55,411 bases of DNA from Burkholderiales bacterium (lineage in GTDB: Bacteria; Pseudomonadota; Gammaproteobacteria; Burkholderiales; Burkholderiaceae_C). A program made the position numbers and the translations under genes. Below the pieces are notes generated by a model. That model saw only the letters and a list, made by a program, of their open reading frames with translations. It did not search any database and was not told the DNA's origin. The stretch lies in the NCBI GenBank assembly GCA_016213265.1, contig JACRBA010000177.1:1-55411 (forward strand). Direction: 5' to 3'. Of this stretch, positions 34,354 to 43,286 are shown in pieces (the stretch's first letter is position 1; every line of letters begins with the position of its first letter).

Positions 34354-35424
34354 ATGCCGCGCGGCATGCCGGCGGGCTGGTCCATGCCGCCGGACGGGCC
34401 GGGCGAGCCGGCGTCCGACGACCTGGACGCCCGCATCCTGCGCGCGGAACTGGACCTCATGGCGCGCGACGAGCGCGTGCGCGAGCTCACGACGCAGCTC
34501 AACCGCCAGTGGGCGCGCGCGCGCGAGCCCGGGCGCTGGGCCGCGCCGGTGGCGGGCGTCGGTGCGGCGCTCGCGGCCTGGTGGGCCTGGCGCCGGTGGA
34601 CGCAGCACCGCCATGCCGGCAGCGGCCGCCCGCGCCCCGGCAGCGCCGACGCCCGCGTGCGCCGCATGGAGACCACCGCCAAGCGCCTGTCGGTGCTGCA
34701 GGTGATCGCCATGGTGTGGCCGTTCCTGCCGCGCAGCTGGCACCAGCGCTGGGGGCCCACGTCCACCAGCGCGATGTTCAACCTCGGTGGCTCGCTGGCC
34801 CGGCGCTGGATGGCCGGGCGCGATGCGCGGGCCATGCCGTGGTCGTTCCCGGCGGCCCCCGCCGCGATGGACGACCTGGCGCCGGCGCCGCGTGCGGGGC
34901 GCCAGCCCGTCGCGCCCACGGGGTGGCCTGCCGCGTCGGCGCCCGAGCCGGCCGCGGGGGCAGTCCAGCCCGTGGCGCATGTCGATCTGACGCGTTATGC
35001 CGGCACCTGGCACGAGATCGCCCGGCTGCCCAACCCCTTCGAACGCCCGTGTGCGGGCCAGCCGCAGGCGCACTACACGCTCGTGGGTGGCAGCCAGCTG
35101 CGGGTGGAAAACCGCTGCCAGATGGCCGACGGCGGCTGGCGCCGCGCCGTGGGCGAGGCGCGTGTGGTGCCGGGCAGCGGCGGGGCGCGGCTGAAGGTGA
35201 GCTTCCTGCCACCGTGGCTGCGCTGGATGCCGGTGGGCTGGGCGGACTACTGGATCCTCTTCGTCGACGAAGGCTACAACGTGGCCCTGGTGGGTGAGCC
35301 CCACCGCCGCCAGCTCTGGCTGCTGTCGCGCACGCCGCGCGTGCCGCAGCTGGTGCTGCAGCGCATGCTGGAGCAGGCGGAGCGCCAGGGTTTCCCCATC
35401 GACCGCCTGATCGCGTCGGCCTGA
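34354..35424 (+). CDS. Membrane-anchored lipocalin (Blc-like) fusion
   Basis: A 356-residue protein. A helical charged segment (about 25-55) and one hydrophobic helix (AGVGAALAAWWAWRRW) come first, then a linker rich in Ala and Pro, and from about residue 205 a bacterial lipocalin domain: DLTRYAGTWHEIARLPNPFE, with the G-x-W signature, then a strand set ending in DYWILFVDEGYNVALVGEP. Blc proteins bind lipids and are usually short outer-membrane lipoproteins, so the long inner-membrane-type N-terminus is unusual. Starts at 34297 or a GTG at 34243 are possible and would overlap the previous gene; 34354 avoids the overlap. Confidence 0.78.
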   Translation: MPRGMPAGWSMPPDGPGEPASDDLDARILRAELDLMARDERVRELTTQLNRQWARAREPGRWAAPVAGVGAALAAWWAWRRWTQHRHAGSGRPRPGSADARVRRMETTAKRLSVLQVIAMVWPFLPRSWHQRWGPTSTSAMFNLGGSLARRWMAGRDARAMPWSFPAAPAAMDDLAPAPRAGRQPVAPTGWPAASAPEPAAGAVQPVAHVDLTRYAGTWHEIARLPNPFERPCAGQPQAHYTLVGGSQLRVENRCQMADGGWRRAVGEARVVPGSGGARLKVSFLPPWLRWMPVGWADYWILFVDEGYNVALVGEPHRRQLWLLSRTPRVPQLVLQRMLEQAERQGFPIDRLIASA

Positions 35425-35459
35425 TCAGGCGGCCATGGGCCCCCGTGGGCCGGGTGGGC

Positions 35460-36737
35460 TCACAGCAGCAGGAAGGCCGCCGCCGCCACCGACGTGGGCA
35501 GCAGCGCGCCGGCCAGCAGGCCCCCCGCGCCGATGGACTCGTCCTCGAAGCCGTGCCGCAGCAGCGCCACGCCCGCCGGGTTGGGCGCATTGGCGATCAC
35601 CGTGAGCCCGCCGCCGGCCACGGCGCCAGCGACCAGCATGTACTGCGCTGCCGCCGGCATGCCGGGGATGAGCGAGCCGAGGTAGGTGAGGGCGGCGTTG
35701 TCGGTGACGGCCGTCAGGCCCAGGGCGCCGAAGAACAGGGCCACCGGCTCCAGGCCGCCCACGATGGGCTGCAGCCACCAGCGTTGCATGCCGCCCAGCA
35801 CCACCAGGCCGGCCAGGAAGAAGCCCACCAGCAGCGCCTCCTTGATGATCAGGGGGCTCTGGTAGCGCTCGTAGGCCTTGGTGAAGCCGAGGAACATCAG
35901 GAACAGGGCAATGAAGGCCACCGGGTGGTGGGCCATGATCACCACGCCGGCGAGCAGCACCGCATGCACCAGCACGATGGGCAGTGGCACCGGCGCCTCG
36001 GGTGCGGCGGCGGGGGCATGGCGAGGGCGGCGGTCGGCCAGGTCACGCAGCGGCCGGGCCAGCACGACGGTGGCCAGCGTGGCATTGAGGACCACCGCGA
36101 GGGCGGCCTTCCAGCCGAACTGGGTGAGCATGAAGGCGCTGTCCCAGCCCCAGGTGCCGGCCACCATCAGCACCGGCGGAGCGGCGTACGACGTGAGCGT
36201 GCCTCCAATGGAGATGTTCACGAAGAGGACACCGAGCGCGAAGTACTTGGCGCGCTCGGGGATGCCGGCCCGGAAGATCAGCGGCGCCAGGATGAGCGCC
36301 GCGATGGTCATGGCCGCAGGCTCGGTGATCAGCGAACCCAGCAGCGGCACGGCCGCGAGCCCGAGCCAGACGGCCGCGGCGTCCGTGGGCAGGGGAACCA
36401 GGCGCGCCAGACCCGACACGCCGGCCATCACCGTGCGCAACACCGGGCGAGAGGCCGCCATCACCATCACCACGAAGACGAACAGTGGCTCGGTGTAGTT
36501 GCGCGATTCGGCGTAGGCCAGCGCCTCGCCGCCGCCGGCCAGCAGCGCCATGCTGCCCACGAGCGCGATGGCCCAGAAGCCGAAGACGACCTCCACCTCG
36601 CCGAGCAGGTGCCACAGGCCGGCATGGCGGGGGTAGCGGTGGGACAGCCGCTCGAACTGCTTGGCGGCGAAGGTGTGGATGAGGGCCACGGCAAACAGCG
36701 CCGCAGCGATCAGCTCCATGTCGGACGGGTGGGGCAT
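35460..36737 (-). CDS. Putative Na+/H+ antiporter family membrane protein
   Basis: A 425-residue polytopic inner-membrane protein with about 11-12 helices, resembling the ion-transporter-superfamily proteins annotated as putative Na+/H+ antiporters (DUF1646-like). Notable stretches are ITEPAAMTIAALILAPLIF, SYAAPPVLMVAGTWGWD and TDNAALTYLGSLIPG followed by ANAPNPAGVALL, the paired polar breaks expected in antiporter-like inverted repeats. The ion is not determinable. The start is ATG 36737, with ATG 36719 as an alternative. It stands alone, convergent with the lipocalin gene and divergent from signal peptidase. Confidence 0.82.
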   Translation of the reverse strand: MPHPSDMELIAAALFAVALIHTFAAKQFERLSHRYPRHAGLWHLLGEVEVVFGFWAIALVGSMALLAGGGEALAYAESRNYTEPLFVFVVMVMAASRPVLRTVMAGVSGLARLVPLPTDAAAVWLGLAAVPLLGSLITEPAAMTIAALILAPLIFRAGIPERAKYFALGVLFVNISIGGTLTSYAAPPVLMVAGTWGWDSAFMLTQFGWKAALAVVLNATLATVVLARPLRDLADRRPRHAPAAAPEAPVPLPIVLVHAVLLAGVVIMAHHPVAFIALFLMFLGFTKAYERYQSPLIIKEALLVGFFLAGLVVLGGMQRWWLQPIVGGLEPVALFFGALGLTAVTDNAALTYLGSLIPGMPAAAQYMLVAGAVAGGGLTVIANAPNPAGVALLRHGFEDESIGAGGLLAGALLPTSVAAAAFLLL

Positions 36738-36922
36738 GGGGTGGGCAGGTGAACGCAAGGTGCACGGGCGGCCCGACCCGTGCTGACACCTGCCAATGCA
36801 CCGGCATTCATGCGGCACTGGCACCCAGTCATGCAGTCTACCCTGCCATTCGCCGCCTCTTGCGCGGCGGGGCCGGTGCGCCGGCCTAGGCTGTGCGCCT
36901 ACTCATCCGCTTTCTCCCCACC

Positions 36923-37591
36923 ATGCGCCACTGGCTCCGTGCCCACCGCGGCTTCCTGCTCTTCCTGCTCTGCCTGGGCGTGTTCCGCACGGCGGTGGCC
37001 GACTGGAACCCCGTGCCCACCGGCTCGATGCGCCCCACCATCGTCGAAGGCGACGTGGTGTTCGTGAACCGGCTGGCCTACGACCTGAAGCTGCCGCTGA
37101 GCGACGTGGTGCTCGCCCGCCTGGGCGAGCCGCGGCGCGGCGACATCGTCACCTTCCGCTCCCCGCGCGACGGCACGCGCCTGATCAAGCGGCTCGTGGC
37201 GCTGCCAGGCGACGTGGTGGCCATCGACGACGGGGTGCTCGTGGTCAACGGCGAGCCCGCGCGCTACGAGGGGCTGCATGCGGTGCAGGAGCCGGCGCGC
37301 CACGGCGTGCCGCGCGCGGCACTGCGTGCCGAAGAAGCGATCGACGGCCGCTCGCATGCGGTGCAGTTTCTCGAGGGCTGGCCGGGGCCGCGGCGATTCG
37401 GCCCGGTGGTGGTGCCGGCGGGGCACTACTTCATGCTGGGCGACAACCGGCACGACAGCGAGGATTCCCGCTTCATCGGGCCGGTGGCCCGGCCGCTGCT
37501 CATCGGCCGCACCGAGCGCACGCTGGTGTCGGCCGACATCCTCGGGCACTGGTGGCCGCGCTGGGAGCGCACCGGCGCCCCCCTGCGCTGA
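36923..37591 (+). CDS. lepB: Signal peptidase I
   Basis: A 222-residue type I signal peptidase that removes signal peptides from exported proteins at the outer face of the inner membrane. One N-terminal helix (10-25) is followed by the Ser-Lys catalytic pair: Ser35 in PTGSMRPTI and Lys89 in RLIKRLVALPGD; box E is GDNRHDSEDSR. It is shorter than the housekeeping LepB of proteobacteria (about 320 residues, two helices) and not next to lepA, rnc or era, so it is probably an accessory peptidase. An in-frame GTG at 36893 would add 10 residues. Confidence 0.9.
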   Translation: MRHWLRAHRGFLLFLLCLGVFRTAVADWNPVPTGSMRPTIVEGDVVFVNRLAYDLKLPLSDVVLARLGEPRRGDIVTFRSPRDGTRLIKRLVALPGDVVAIDDGVLVVNGEPARYEGLHAVQEPARHGVPRAALRAEEAIDGRSHAVQFLEGWPGPRRFGPVVVPAGHYFMLGDNRHDSEDSRFIGPVARPLLIGRTERTLVSADILGHWWPRWERTGAPLR

Positions 37592-37636
37592 CGCTTGCGC
37601 CGACACCTGCGGCGCGGCGCAGGCCGCGCGGGCAAG

Positions 37637-39862
37637 TCAGCCGCGGGCGGCCTGTTGCAGGGCCTGCACCAGCTCGCCCGGGCTGCAAGGCTTGTGCAGC
37701 ACCGGGAACTCGCCACTGGGCAGCCGGATGTGGCTGTAGCCGGTGATCAGCACCACCGGCAGGCGCGGGTAGCGTTCGCGCAGGGTGCGCGCCAGCGCCA
37801 CGCCGTCCATGCCGCCGGGCATCACGATGTCCGACAGCACGGCGTCGAAGCGCGAGCTGCCGTCCCCGTCCATCAACGACAGGGCCTGCTCGGCACTGAG
37901 CGCCGGGGTGACGGCCGCCCCGTGCGCGCCCAGCACGGCGCCCGTCACCTCGCCCAGCGACGCGTTGTCGTCGACCAGCAGCACCCGCAGGCCGGCCAGG
38001 TCGGCCGCACCGGGTGTGCGTTGGGCGGCCGCGGGCGCGGCCTCCTCACGCGCCGGCGGGGCGGCCGGCAGCAGCAGCGTCACGGCGGTGCCCAGGCCCG
38101 GCGCGCCGGCAATGCGGGCCTGGCCGCCGGCCTCGGCGCAGAAGCCGTGCACCTGGGCCAGCCCCAGGCCCGATCCGCTGCCCATGGGCTTGGTGGTGAA
38201 GAAGGGCTCGAAAGCCCGGCGCGCGACATCGTCGTCCAGCCCGCTGCCGTCGTCGGTGAGCGTGATCTGCACGTAGTCGCCCGGCGGCAGGTCGCCCAGG
38301 TCCGCGGGGTCGGCGCGGCGCACGTCCAACACCACGTGGCCGCGGCCGGCAGGGGCATGCTGCAGCGCGTCGCGCGCATTCAGGGCCAGGTTGATCAGCG
38401 CGAGCTCGAGCTCACCCGGGTCCACCACCACCGCAGGCGTGCCAGGGGCCACGTGCACCTGCACCTGCACCCGCTTGCCCAGCACGATGGCGAGCAGCTC
38501 CTGCCACTCGGGCGCCGTGCTGACCACGTCCACCCGCTCGGGCCGTGTGGCGTGGCGGCCCGCGAAACGCAGCAGGTGCTGGGTCAGCCGCCGGCCGGAT
38601 TCCACCGCGCGCCGGATGGCGCCCAGCGGGCTCTGCACCTCCTCGGCGGTGCCGGCGCGACGCTCGATCAGGTAGGCGCTGTTGCTGATCACGCCCAGCA
38701 GGTTGTTCACGTCGTGCGCGACGCCGCCCGTGAGGCGGCCCAGGGCCTCGACGCGCTGGCCCTGCGAGGCGCGCTGCTCGGTGTCCTTGGTGCGGGCCAC
38801 GGCGCGGGCCACCTGCCGCTCCAGCTCGTCGTGCGACGCGCCGAGCGTGCGCGAGGCCTCCGCCAGCGCCTGGGCGACCTGGTCGAACTCGGCGATGCCG
38901 GTGGGCAGGGCCTTCACGGGCTCGTGCCGCTGCATGCGGGCGGCCATGGACTGCAGCGCCGCGGCGGGCCGCGCGATGCGCCGGGACAGCCACAGCGCTC
39001 CGCCCACCGCCAGCCCCAGCAGCACGTGGCCGCCCACGAGCAGGCCGGCCACGGCGTCGCGGCCGCTGGCGGCGAAGCGATCACGCGGGGCGGCGACCAG
39101 GAAGGTCCACCCCTGCGAGGCCTTGGCGAAGTGCCCACGCACGGCCCGGCCATCGAGCGACATGCCTTCGAAGCGGCCTTCGGTGCGGCCTTGCATCTGC
39201 TCGCGCAGCGAGGCGCTGCCCGGCCGGCCCACGAAGCGGGGGCCGTCGGGCTGCCGGGCGACGACCGTGCCCGATTGGTCCATCACGGTGGCCACCCAGT
39301 CCGCGGGCAGGCGGTGCTGGTCGAGGATGCGCTGCAGCTCCTCGGGCAGGATGGTGACGGCCAGGTTGAGCACCACCTGGCCGTCATGGTGCACCGGCTC
39401 CACCACGGTGGCGTGCCAGGGCGTGTCGGCGGCCCGGGCCATGGGCTGCAGGCGCGACGAGCCCGCCAGCGCGGGCCCGCTGCCGGCAGGGGCCGCCGCG
39501 GGCACCGTGGCGGGCCGGGTGCTCAGCAGCACCTCGTCGCCCGAGCGCAACTCGACCCAGCCCGCGAGACCTTCCATCACGTGGCGCGCCTGGCGTTCCA
39601 GGGCGGCAAGCTGCGCCGGCTCAGGCCGCGCGGAGGTGTCGAAGATCGGCGAGCTGGCCAGTGCCCGCGCGATGGCCACGCGCTGGGTGAGTTCACGGTC
39701 GACCACCATCGCCAGCGCGGAGGCGTTGTCGTGCACGGTCTGGTCGAGCGCGTCGCTCTCGGCGCGGTAGGTGGTGACGATCACCCACAGGGCGCCCGCC
39801 AGCGCCGGCAGCAGCACCGACAGCACCAGCAGCAGCAGGCGGGATCGCAGGGACAAGGCCAT
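37637..39862 (-). CDS. Cache-HAMP hybrid sensor histidine kinase
   Basis: A 741-residue membrane hybrid kinase. Two helices (8-30 and 272-292) flank a periplasmic double-Cache-type region; a HAMP segment, a coiled coil, and the dimerisation helix with His383 in GGVAHDVNNLLG follow. The ATPase domain has NLALNARDAL, TDDGSGLD and GSGLGLAQVHGFC. The last 115 residues are a receiver with VLLVDDNASLG, Asp in VLSDIVMPGGMDG and Lys in VLHKPCSP. The HDVNN form is typical of kinases that pass phosphate to a separate regulator. It is convergent with signal peptidase and stands alone. Confidence 0.9.
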   Translation of the reverse strand: MALSLRSRLLLLVLSVLLPALAGALWVIVTTYRAESDALDQTVHDNASALAMVVDRELTQRVAIARALASSPIFDTSARPEPAQLAALERQARHVMEGLAGWVELRSGDEVLLSTRPATVPAAAPAGSGPALAGSSRLQPMARAADTPWHATVVEPVHHDGQVVLNLAVTILPEELQRILDQHRLPADWVATVMDQSGTVVARQPDGPRFVGRPGSASLREQMQGRTEGRFEGMSLDGRAVRGHFAKASQGWTFLVAAPRDRFAASGRDAVAGLLVGGHVLLGLAVGGALWLSRRIARPAAALQSMAARMQRHEPVKALPTGIAEFDQVAQALAEASRTLGASHDELERQVARAVARTKDTEQRASQGQRVEALGRLTGGVAHDVNNLLGVISNSAYLIERRAGTAEEVQSPLGAIRRAVESGRRLTQHLLRFAGRHATRPERVDVVSTAPEWQELLAIVLGKRVQVQVHVAPGTPAVVVDPGELELALINLALNARDALQHAPAGRGHVVLDVRRADPADLGDLPPGDYVQITLTDDGSGLDDDVARRAFEPFFTTKPMGSGSGLGLAQVHGFCAEAGGQARIAGAPGLGTAVTLLLPAAPPAREEAAPAAAQRTPGAADLAGLRVLLVDDNASLGEVTGAVLGAHGAAVTPALSAEQALSLMDGDGSSRFDAVLSDIVMPGGMDGVALARTLRERYPRLPVVLITGYSHIRLPSGEFPVLHKPCSPGELVQALQQAARG

Positions 39863-39999
39863 CGGGGAGGCACCGGAAAGGTCAGCGCGCCGTGGCGTTC
39901 GGGCGCCATGGGCATCAAGGGGACACTCTCTGAGCAAGGAGAGCACGGTCACTTTACGAGAACACGCACGCGCGGATGCGGCCCTGTCCGACACCCCTC

Positions 40000-40014
40000 G
40001 GGCGACCGGGTTGC
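40000..40014 (+). promoter_or_regulatory. Sigma-54-type promoter for the outer-membrane protein gene
   Basis: GGGCGACCGGGTTGC followed by CA; -24 element imperfect, -12 element good, 54 bases before the ATG at 40069. Confidence 0.4.
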
Positions 40015-40068
40015 CACGATGCAGTCAGACACATGACGTGGCCAACCCGGCACGGAAAGGACCTCACC

Positions 40069-40800
40069 ATGGCCAGCCGCTCCACCCGATCCACCCCCGC
40101 CCGGCTCGCGGTCGGCGCGGCCGCCGCGTGCCTGCTGCAGATCCCGCTGGCCCAGGCCCAGATGCCCGCGCCGGCGCCGTTGCACGGCAGCACCCTGCCG
40201 CCGGCCACGGTGGCCGCGGGCCCCGCCGAGCCGACGCCCGCGAGCCAGGTGATCAACGCCAGCTACACCAGCGCCAGCGACGAGGAGGACGCGGGGTTCA
40301 GCGTGCTGCCGTGGACCCGCCGCGGCTACTTCGGCATCGACCTCGGCCAGTCGCGCTATTCCACGGGATGCGGGTTCGGCGGCTACCGCTGCAAGAACCC
40401 CGACCTGGCCGGCCGCGTGCACGTGGGCGGCATGTTCAACCGCCATGTCGGCGTGGAGCTGGCCTACCTGCACATGGGCAACGCCGACCGCGCCGGTGGC
40501 ACCACCTCGGCCCAGGGCCTGAACCTCAGCCTGCTCGGCCGGCTGCCGCTGGGCAACTGGCAGGCGTTCGCCAAGGTGGGCGCCACCTACGGGCGCACCA
40601 AGGTGACCGCCGACGCGCTGGCGGGCCTGCCCACCGGCGTGCGCAAGGGCTGGGGCCCCGGCTGGGGTGCCGGCCTGGCCTACGAGCTGGGCCGCCACTC
40701 CGCCCTGGTGGTCGAGTACGACCGTCACGAGTTCCACTTCGAGGGGCAGGGCCGGAAGGCGGTGGAGATGACCACGCTGGGTTACCGCCACCAGTTCTGA
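40069..40800 (+). CDS. Outer-membrane beta-barrel protein (OmpW/OmpA-barrel-like)
   Basis: A 243-residue exported protein. The signal peptide ends in ALAQA near residue 31, a 60-residue Ala/Pro-rich linker follows, and residues 85-243 form an eight-strand type barrel: GYFGIDLGQSRY, VGVELAYLHMG, WQAFAKVGATYG, GAGLAYELGRHSALVVEYDR, ending in GYRHQF with the terminal phenylalanine that outer-membrane assembly needs. The pattern is of the small OmpA-like transmembrane/OprF-N group. No peptidoglycan-binding domain is fused. Function is unknown. GGAAAGG lies before the ATG, and a plausible sigma-54-type site is upstream. Confidence 0.82.
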   Translation: MASRSTRSTPARLAVGAAAACLLQIPLAQAQMPAPAPLHGSTLPPATVAAGPAEPTPASQVINASYTSASDEEDAGFSVLPWTRRGYFGIDLGQSRYSTGCGFGGYRCKNPDLAGRVHVGGMFNRHVGVELAYLHMGNADRAGGTTSAQGLNLSLLGRLPLGNWQAFAKVGATYGRTKVTADALAGLPTGVRKGWGPGWGAGLAYELGRHSALVVEYDRHEFHFEGQGRKAVEMTTLGYRHQF

Positions 40801-40816
40801 ACCGGGCCGCTGCTTG

Positions 40817-40838
40817 AAAAGGGGGCCACCAGGCCCCC
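40817..40838 (-). terminator. Rho-independent terminator of the BON gene
   Basis: GGGGGCC and GGCCCCC arms around ACCA are followed, on the minus strand, by TTTT. It lies just downstream of the minus-strand BON lipoprotein stop. Confidence 0.7.
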
Positions 40839-40843
40839 GGGCA

Positions 40844-41173
40844 TCAGTTGCTCGGCGAGCGCACGACGATGTCGTTGCGCACCGACTTCACGTCCGGCAC
40901 CGCGGCGGCCATCGCGCCGGCCTTGTCCTTCTCGGCCTGGCTGGTGGCGAAGCCCGACAGCTGCACCGTGCCGTTGAGCGTCTTGACCTGGATGCGCATG
41001 GCGCTGACCTGCGGGTCCTCGGCCATGCGCGTCTTCACGCGCGTGGTGATGGTCGTGTCGTCCACGTACTGGCCGACGCTGCTCTGGCCGCTGGTGACGG
41101 CGCAGCCCGACATGGCGAGCGTGGCGCCCAGGGCGACGAAGGTGGCGGTGAGGAAGGAACGGGTGCGTGTCAT
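40844..41173 (-). CDS. BON-domain lipoprotein (OsmY-like)
   Basis: A 109-residue lipoprotein. The signal peptide ends in the lipobox AMSGC, and a single BON domain covers about residues 37-107 (DDTTITTRVKTRMAEDP, QVKTLNGTVQLSGFATS, VRNDIVV). BON proteins such as OsmY are periplasmic, bind lipid surfaces and are induced by osmotic or general stress. The gene has its own terminator, and a fair sigma-54-type site lies upstream. Confidence 0.9.
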   Translation of the reverse strand: MTRTRSFLTATFVALGATLAMSGCAVTSGQSSVGQYVDDTTITTRVKTRMAEDPQVSAMRIQVKTLNGTVQLSGFATSQAEKDKAGAMAAAVPDVKSVRNDIVVRSPSN

Positions 41174-41212
41174 GGGGAAGACTCCTTGTGATTGGCTTGG
41201 GGCCCCCCATGG

Positions 41213-41227
41213 GCAAACGGCGGGCCC
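41213..41227 (-). promoter_or_regulatory. Sigma-54-type promoter for the BON lipoprotein gene
   Basis: Minus-strand GGGCCCGCCGTTTGC followed by CC, correct spacing, 39 bases before the ATG at 41173. The -24 element is only partly matched. Confidence 0.4.
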
Positions 41228-41244
41228 GGCCGGCCCGGGCGCGC

Positions 41245-42453
41245 TCAGGCGGTGGCCTGGTTGGCCGCGGGCGCGTGCCCGGCGGCCGCGCGCAGGGCGG
41301 AGGCAGGCTCGGGCGGCCGCCCGAGCCGCAGCATCAGCTCGGCCACGCGTTGGGTGTGCCGCGCCAGGTCCAGGCGCTGCACGGCCCAGTCGCGGGCGCG
41401 CTCGCCCATGGCGCGCCGCGCGGCCTCGTCGCCCAGCAGCTCGGCGGTGCGCACGGCGATCTCCTCGAAGTGACCGCGCTCGCAAAGCCAGCCGGTGCGC
41501 CCCTGCTGCACGATCTCCGGCACGCCGCCCACGCGGGTGGCCACCACCGGCACGCCGCAGGCCATGGCCTCCATCAGCGCCAGCGGCATGGCCTCGGAGT
41601 GCGAGGTCGACACCACCACGTCCAGCTGCGGCAACAGATGCGGCATGTCGCGCCGCACGCCCGCCAGGTGCACCCGGCCCGCCAGGCCGAACTGCCCGAT
41701 CAGGGCGCGCACACCGCCCTCCATCGGCCCTTCACCGAACATCACGGCATGGGCGCCCGGCCGCCGGGCCAGGGTGAGCATGGCCGCGCGCACGAAAGTC
41801 TCCGGGCCCTTCTCGGGAGACAGCCGGCCCACGAAGCCGACCAGGGGCACGTCGCCGGCCAGGCCCAGCTCGGCGCGCACGCCCTGGACGGCGCCCGGCC
41901 GGGGCAGCGGCTGGAAGACCTGCGTGTCCACGCCATTGGGGTCGCAGCTCAGCCGTGCCGGGTCCGCCCCCGCGGCCAGGGCATGGTGGAAGCTCTCCTG
42001 GCACACCACGCTGAGGTGGCTGCCCACCAGCCGGTGCACTTCGAGGTCCAGCGTGCTGAGCTGGCGTCCGTGGATGGTGGACATCACCGGCACCCCGGCC
42101 AGGTGGCCGGCCAGCCCGCCCAGCAGGTGGGCATTGGGCAGGTGCGCGTGGATGAGCTCGATGCGCCGGTGCCTGGCCAGCATGGTGGCCATCTGCACCG
42201 AGGCCCAGGGCGGGTCGTCGGGCATGGAGGTGACCAGCACCTCGGCGCCCAGTGCGCGCAGGCGGTCGGTGTAGGGGCTCTCGCAGGGGCACAGCGCCGT
42301 GACCTGGAAGCGCGCGGCGGGCAGCCGCTCGACCAGGCGCTCGACCCAGGTCTCCATGCCGCCGACGATGGCGTTGCCGATGACCTGCAACACCCGCAGC
42401 GGCTCCCCGGTGCGGGGGGCCACCCGCGTCGGCGACGGGCTGCCCGCGCCCAT
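41245..42453 (-). CDS. Glycosyltransferase family 4
   Basis: A 402-residue GT-B transferase. It starts with VLQVIGNAIVGGMETWVERL, has IHAHLPNAHLLGGLAG in the acceptor domain, VGFVGRLSPEKGPETFV at the linker and HSEAMPLALMEAMACGVPVVAT in the donor domain. It is outside the two large glycan groups and is coupled to a hemerythrin gene instead: its ATG overlaps the hemerythrin stop by one base. This pairing is unusual and suggests stress-induced surface glycan synthesis. Confidence 0.87.
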   Translation of the reverse strand: MGAGSPSPTRVAPRTGEPLRVLQVIGNAIVGGMETWVERLVERLPAARFQVTALCPCESPYTDRLRALGAEVLVTSMPDDPPWASVQMATMLARHRRIELIHAHLPNAHLLGGLAGHLAGVPVMSTIHGRQLSTLDLEVHRLVGSHLSVVCQESFHHALAAGADPARLSCDPNGVDTQVFQPLPRPGAVQGVRAELGLAGDVPLVGFVGRLSPEKGPETFVRAAMLTLARRPGAHAVMFGEGPMEGGVRALIGQFGLAGRVHLAGVRRDMPHLLPQLDVVVSTSHSEAMPLALMEAMACGVPVVATRVGGVPEIVQQGRTGWLCERGHFEEIAVRTAELLGDEAARRAMGERARDWAVQRLDLARHTQRVAELMLRLGRPPEPASALRAAAGHAPAANQATA

Positions 42454-43112
42454 CAGATCTTGCGGCTGGTGATGGTGCCGGCGTCGTAGTGCGCCGGGCG
42501 GCCGGCCACGCGGCCGTTGAGCAGCACGCCGTGCTCGTCGGCCGGCAGCAGGGAGTCCTCGCCGCGGTCGGTGAGGTCGTCGGCCGACTCGCGGGCGGCC
42601 AGGCTGTCCAGCCGGCCGTCGGCGGCCTGCAGCGCCTGGCGCCGCGCCATGAACTCGTCGAGCAGGCCCTCCCAGTCGAGCTTGGCCCGCTTCAGCTGGG
42701 GAAAGAGCTCGCCTTCCTCCTCCTTCACGTGGTGCAGCACGTACTCGCACAGCACGGCGAAGCGCGCCGCGAACTTCTCGTCCACGGCGTGCGAGGCATC
42801 GAGCTGCTCACCGAGGTAGCGCACGATCTCGTGTTCCACCTCGGCCTCGTCCACGGCCTCCACATCGGTGACGATGGGGCGCAGCAACGGATACAGCAGC
42901 TCCTCCTCGAGCGCGGCGTGCACGCGCAGCTCCGCGAGCGTGCGGCGCACGATGGATTCGCACAGGTCGCCGTTGCGTTGGGCATCCAGCCGCAGGAACT
43001 CGCGGTAGGCCTGCTTGATGCGCCGGTGGTCTTCCTGCAGCAGGTCGATCACGCGGCTGCGTGCGGCGGTGGCGGCGCGCGTCACGCGCGTGGTCGGAGG
43101 GCTGGCTTGCAT
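42453..43112 (-). CDS. Hemerythrin HHE domain protein
   Basis: A 219-residue cytoplasmic protein. Residues 20-165 form a four-helix hemerythrin-like bundle with the di-iron ligand pattern: EDHRRIK, LRVHAALEEELLYPLL, EVEHEIVRYL and LHHVKEEEGELFPQ. Such proteins bind oxygen or respond to reactive oxygen or nitrogen species. The last 45 residues are a charged tail outside the domain. It shares a divergent sigma-54-type region with rpoN and is cotranscribed with a glycosyltransferase. Confidence 0.9.
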   Translation of the reverse strand: MQASPPTTRVTRAATAARSRVIDLLQEDHRRIKQAYREFLRLDAQRNGDLCESIVRRTLAELRVHAALEEELLYPLLRPIVTDVEAVDEAEVEHEIVRYLGEQLDASHAVDEKFAARFAVLCEYVLHHVKEEEGELFPQLKRAKLDWEGLLDEFMARRQALQAADGRLDSLAARESADDLTDRGEDSLLPADEHGVLLNGRVAGRPAHYDAGTITSRKI

Positions 43113-43142
43113 CGTGGGCTCCCGGGTTGGCATGGCCGCCGG

Positions 43143-43157
43143 GCAAGCGGCGTGCCG
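43143..43157 (-). promoter_or_regulatory. Sigma-54-type promoter for the hemerythrin-GT operon
   Basis: Minus-strand CGGCACGCCGCTTGC followed by CC is a near-perfect site, 30 bases before the ATG at 43112. Confidence 0.6.
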
Positions 43158-43186
43158 CGCCCTGTGTTGGGGGGGTGGCCGGGTGA

Positions 43187-43201
43187 TGGCACAGGCATTG
43201 C
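43187..43201 (+). promoter_or_regulatory. Sigma-54-type promoter upstream of the rpoN paralogue
   Basis: TGGCACAGGCATTGC followed by CG matches the TGGCAC-N5-TTGC consensus exactly. It lies 85 bases before the GTG start (76 before ATG 43278), which suggests that this sigma factor transcribes its own gene. Confidence 0.65.
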
Positions 43202-43286
43202 CGTGGAACGGCTCGTTGCCCGGGGCCGATGCCCCGGCAGGTGCCGCCATTCGGCGGCACCCCACCCCCAACAGGAGATGCTCAAC

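Noticed and set aside
36811..36827. TGGCACCCAGTCATGCA upstream of signal peptidase, like a sigma-54 promoter
   Set aside because: The distance between GG and GC is one base too long, and sigma-54 does not tolerate this well.
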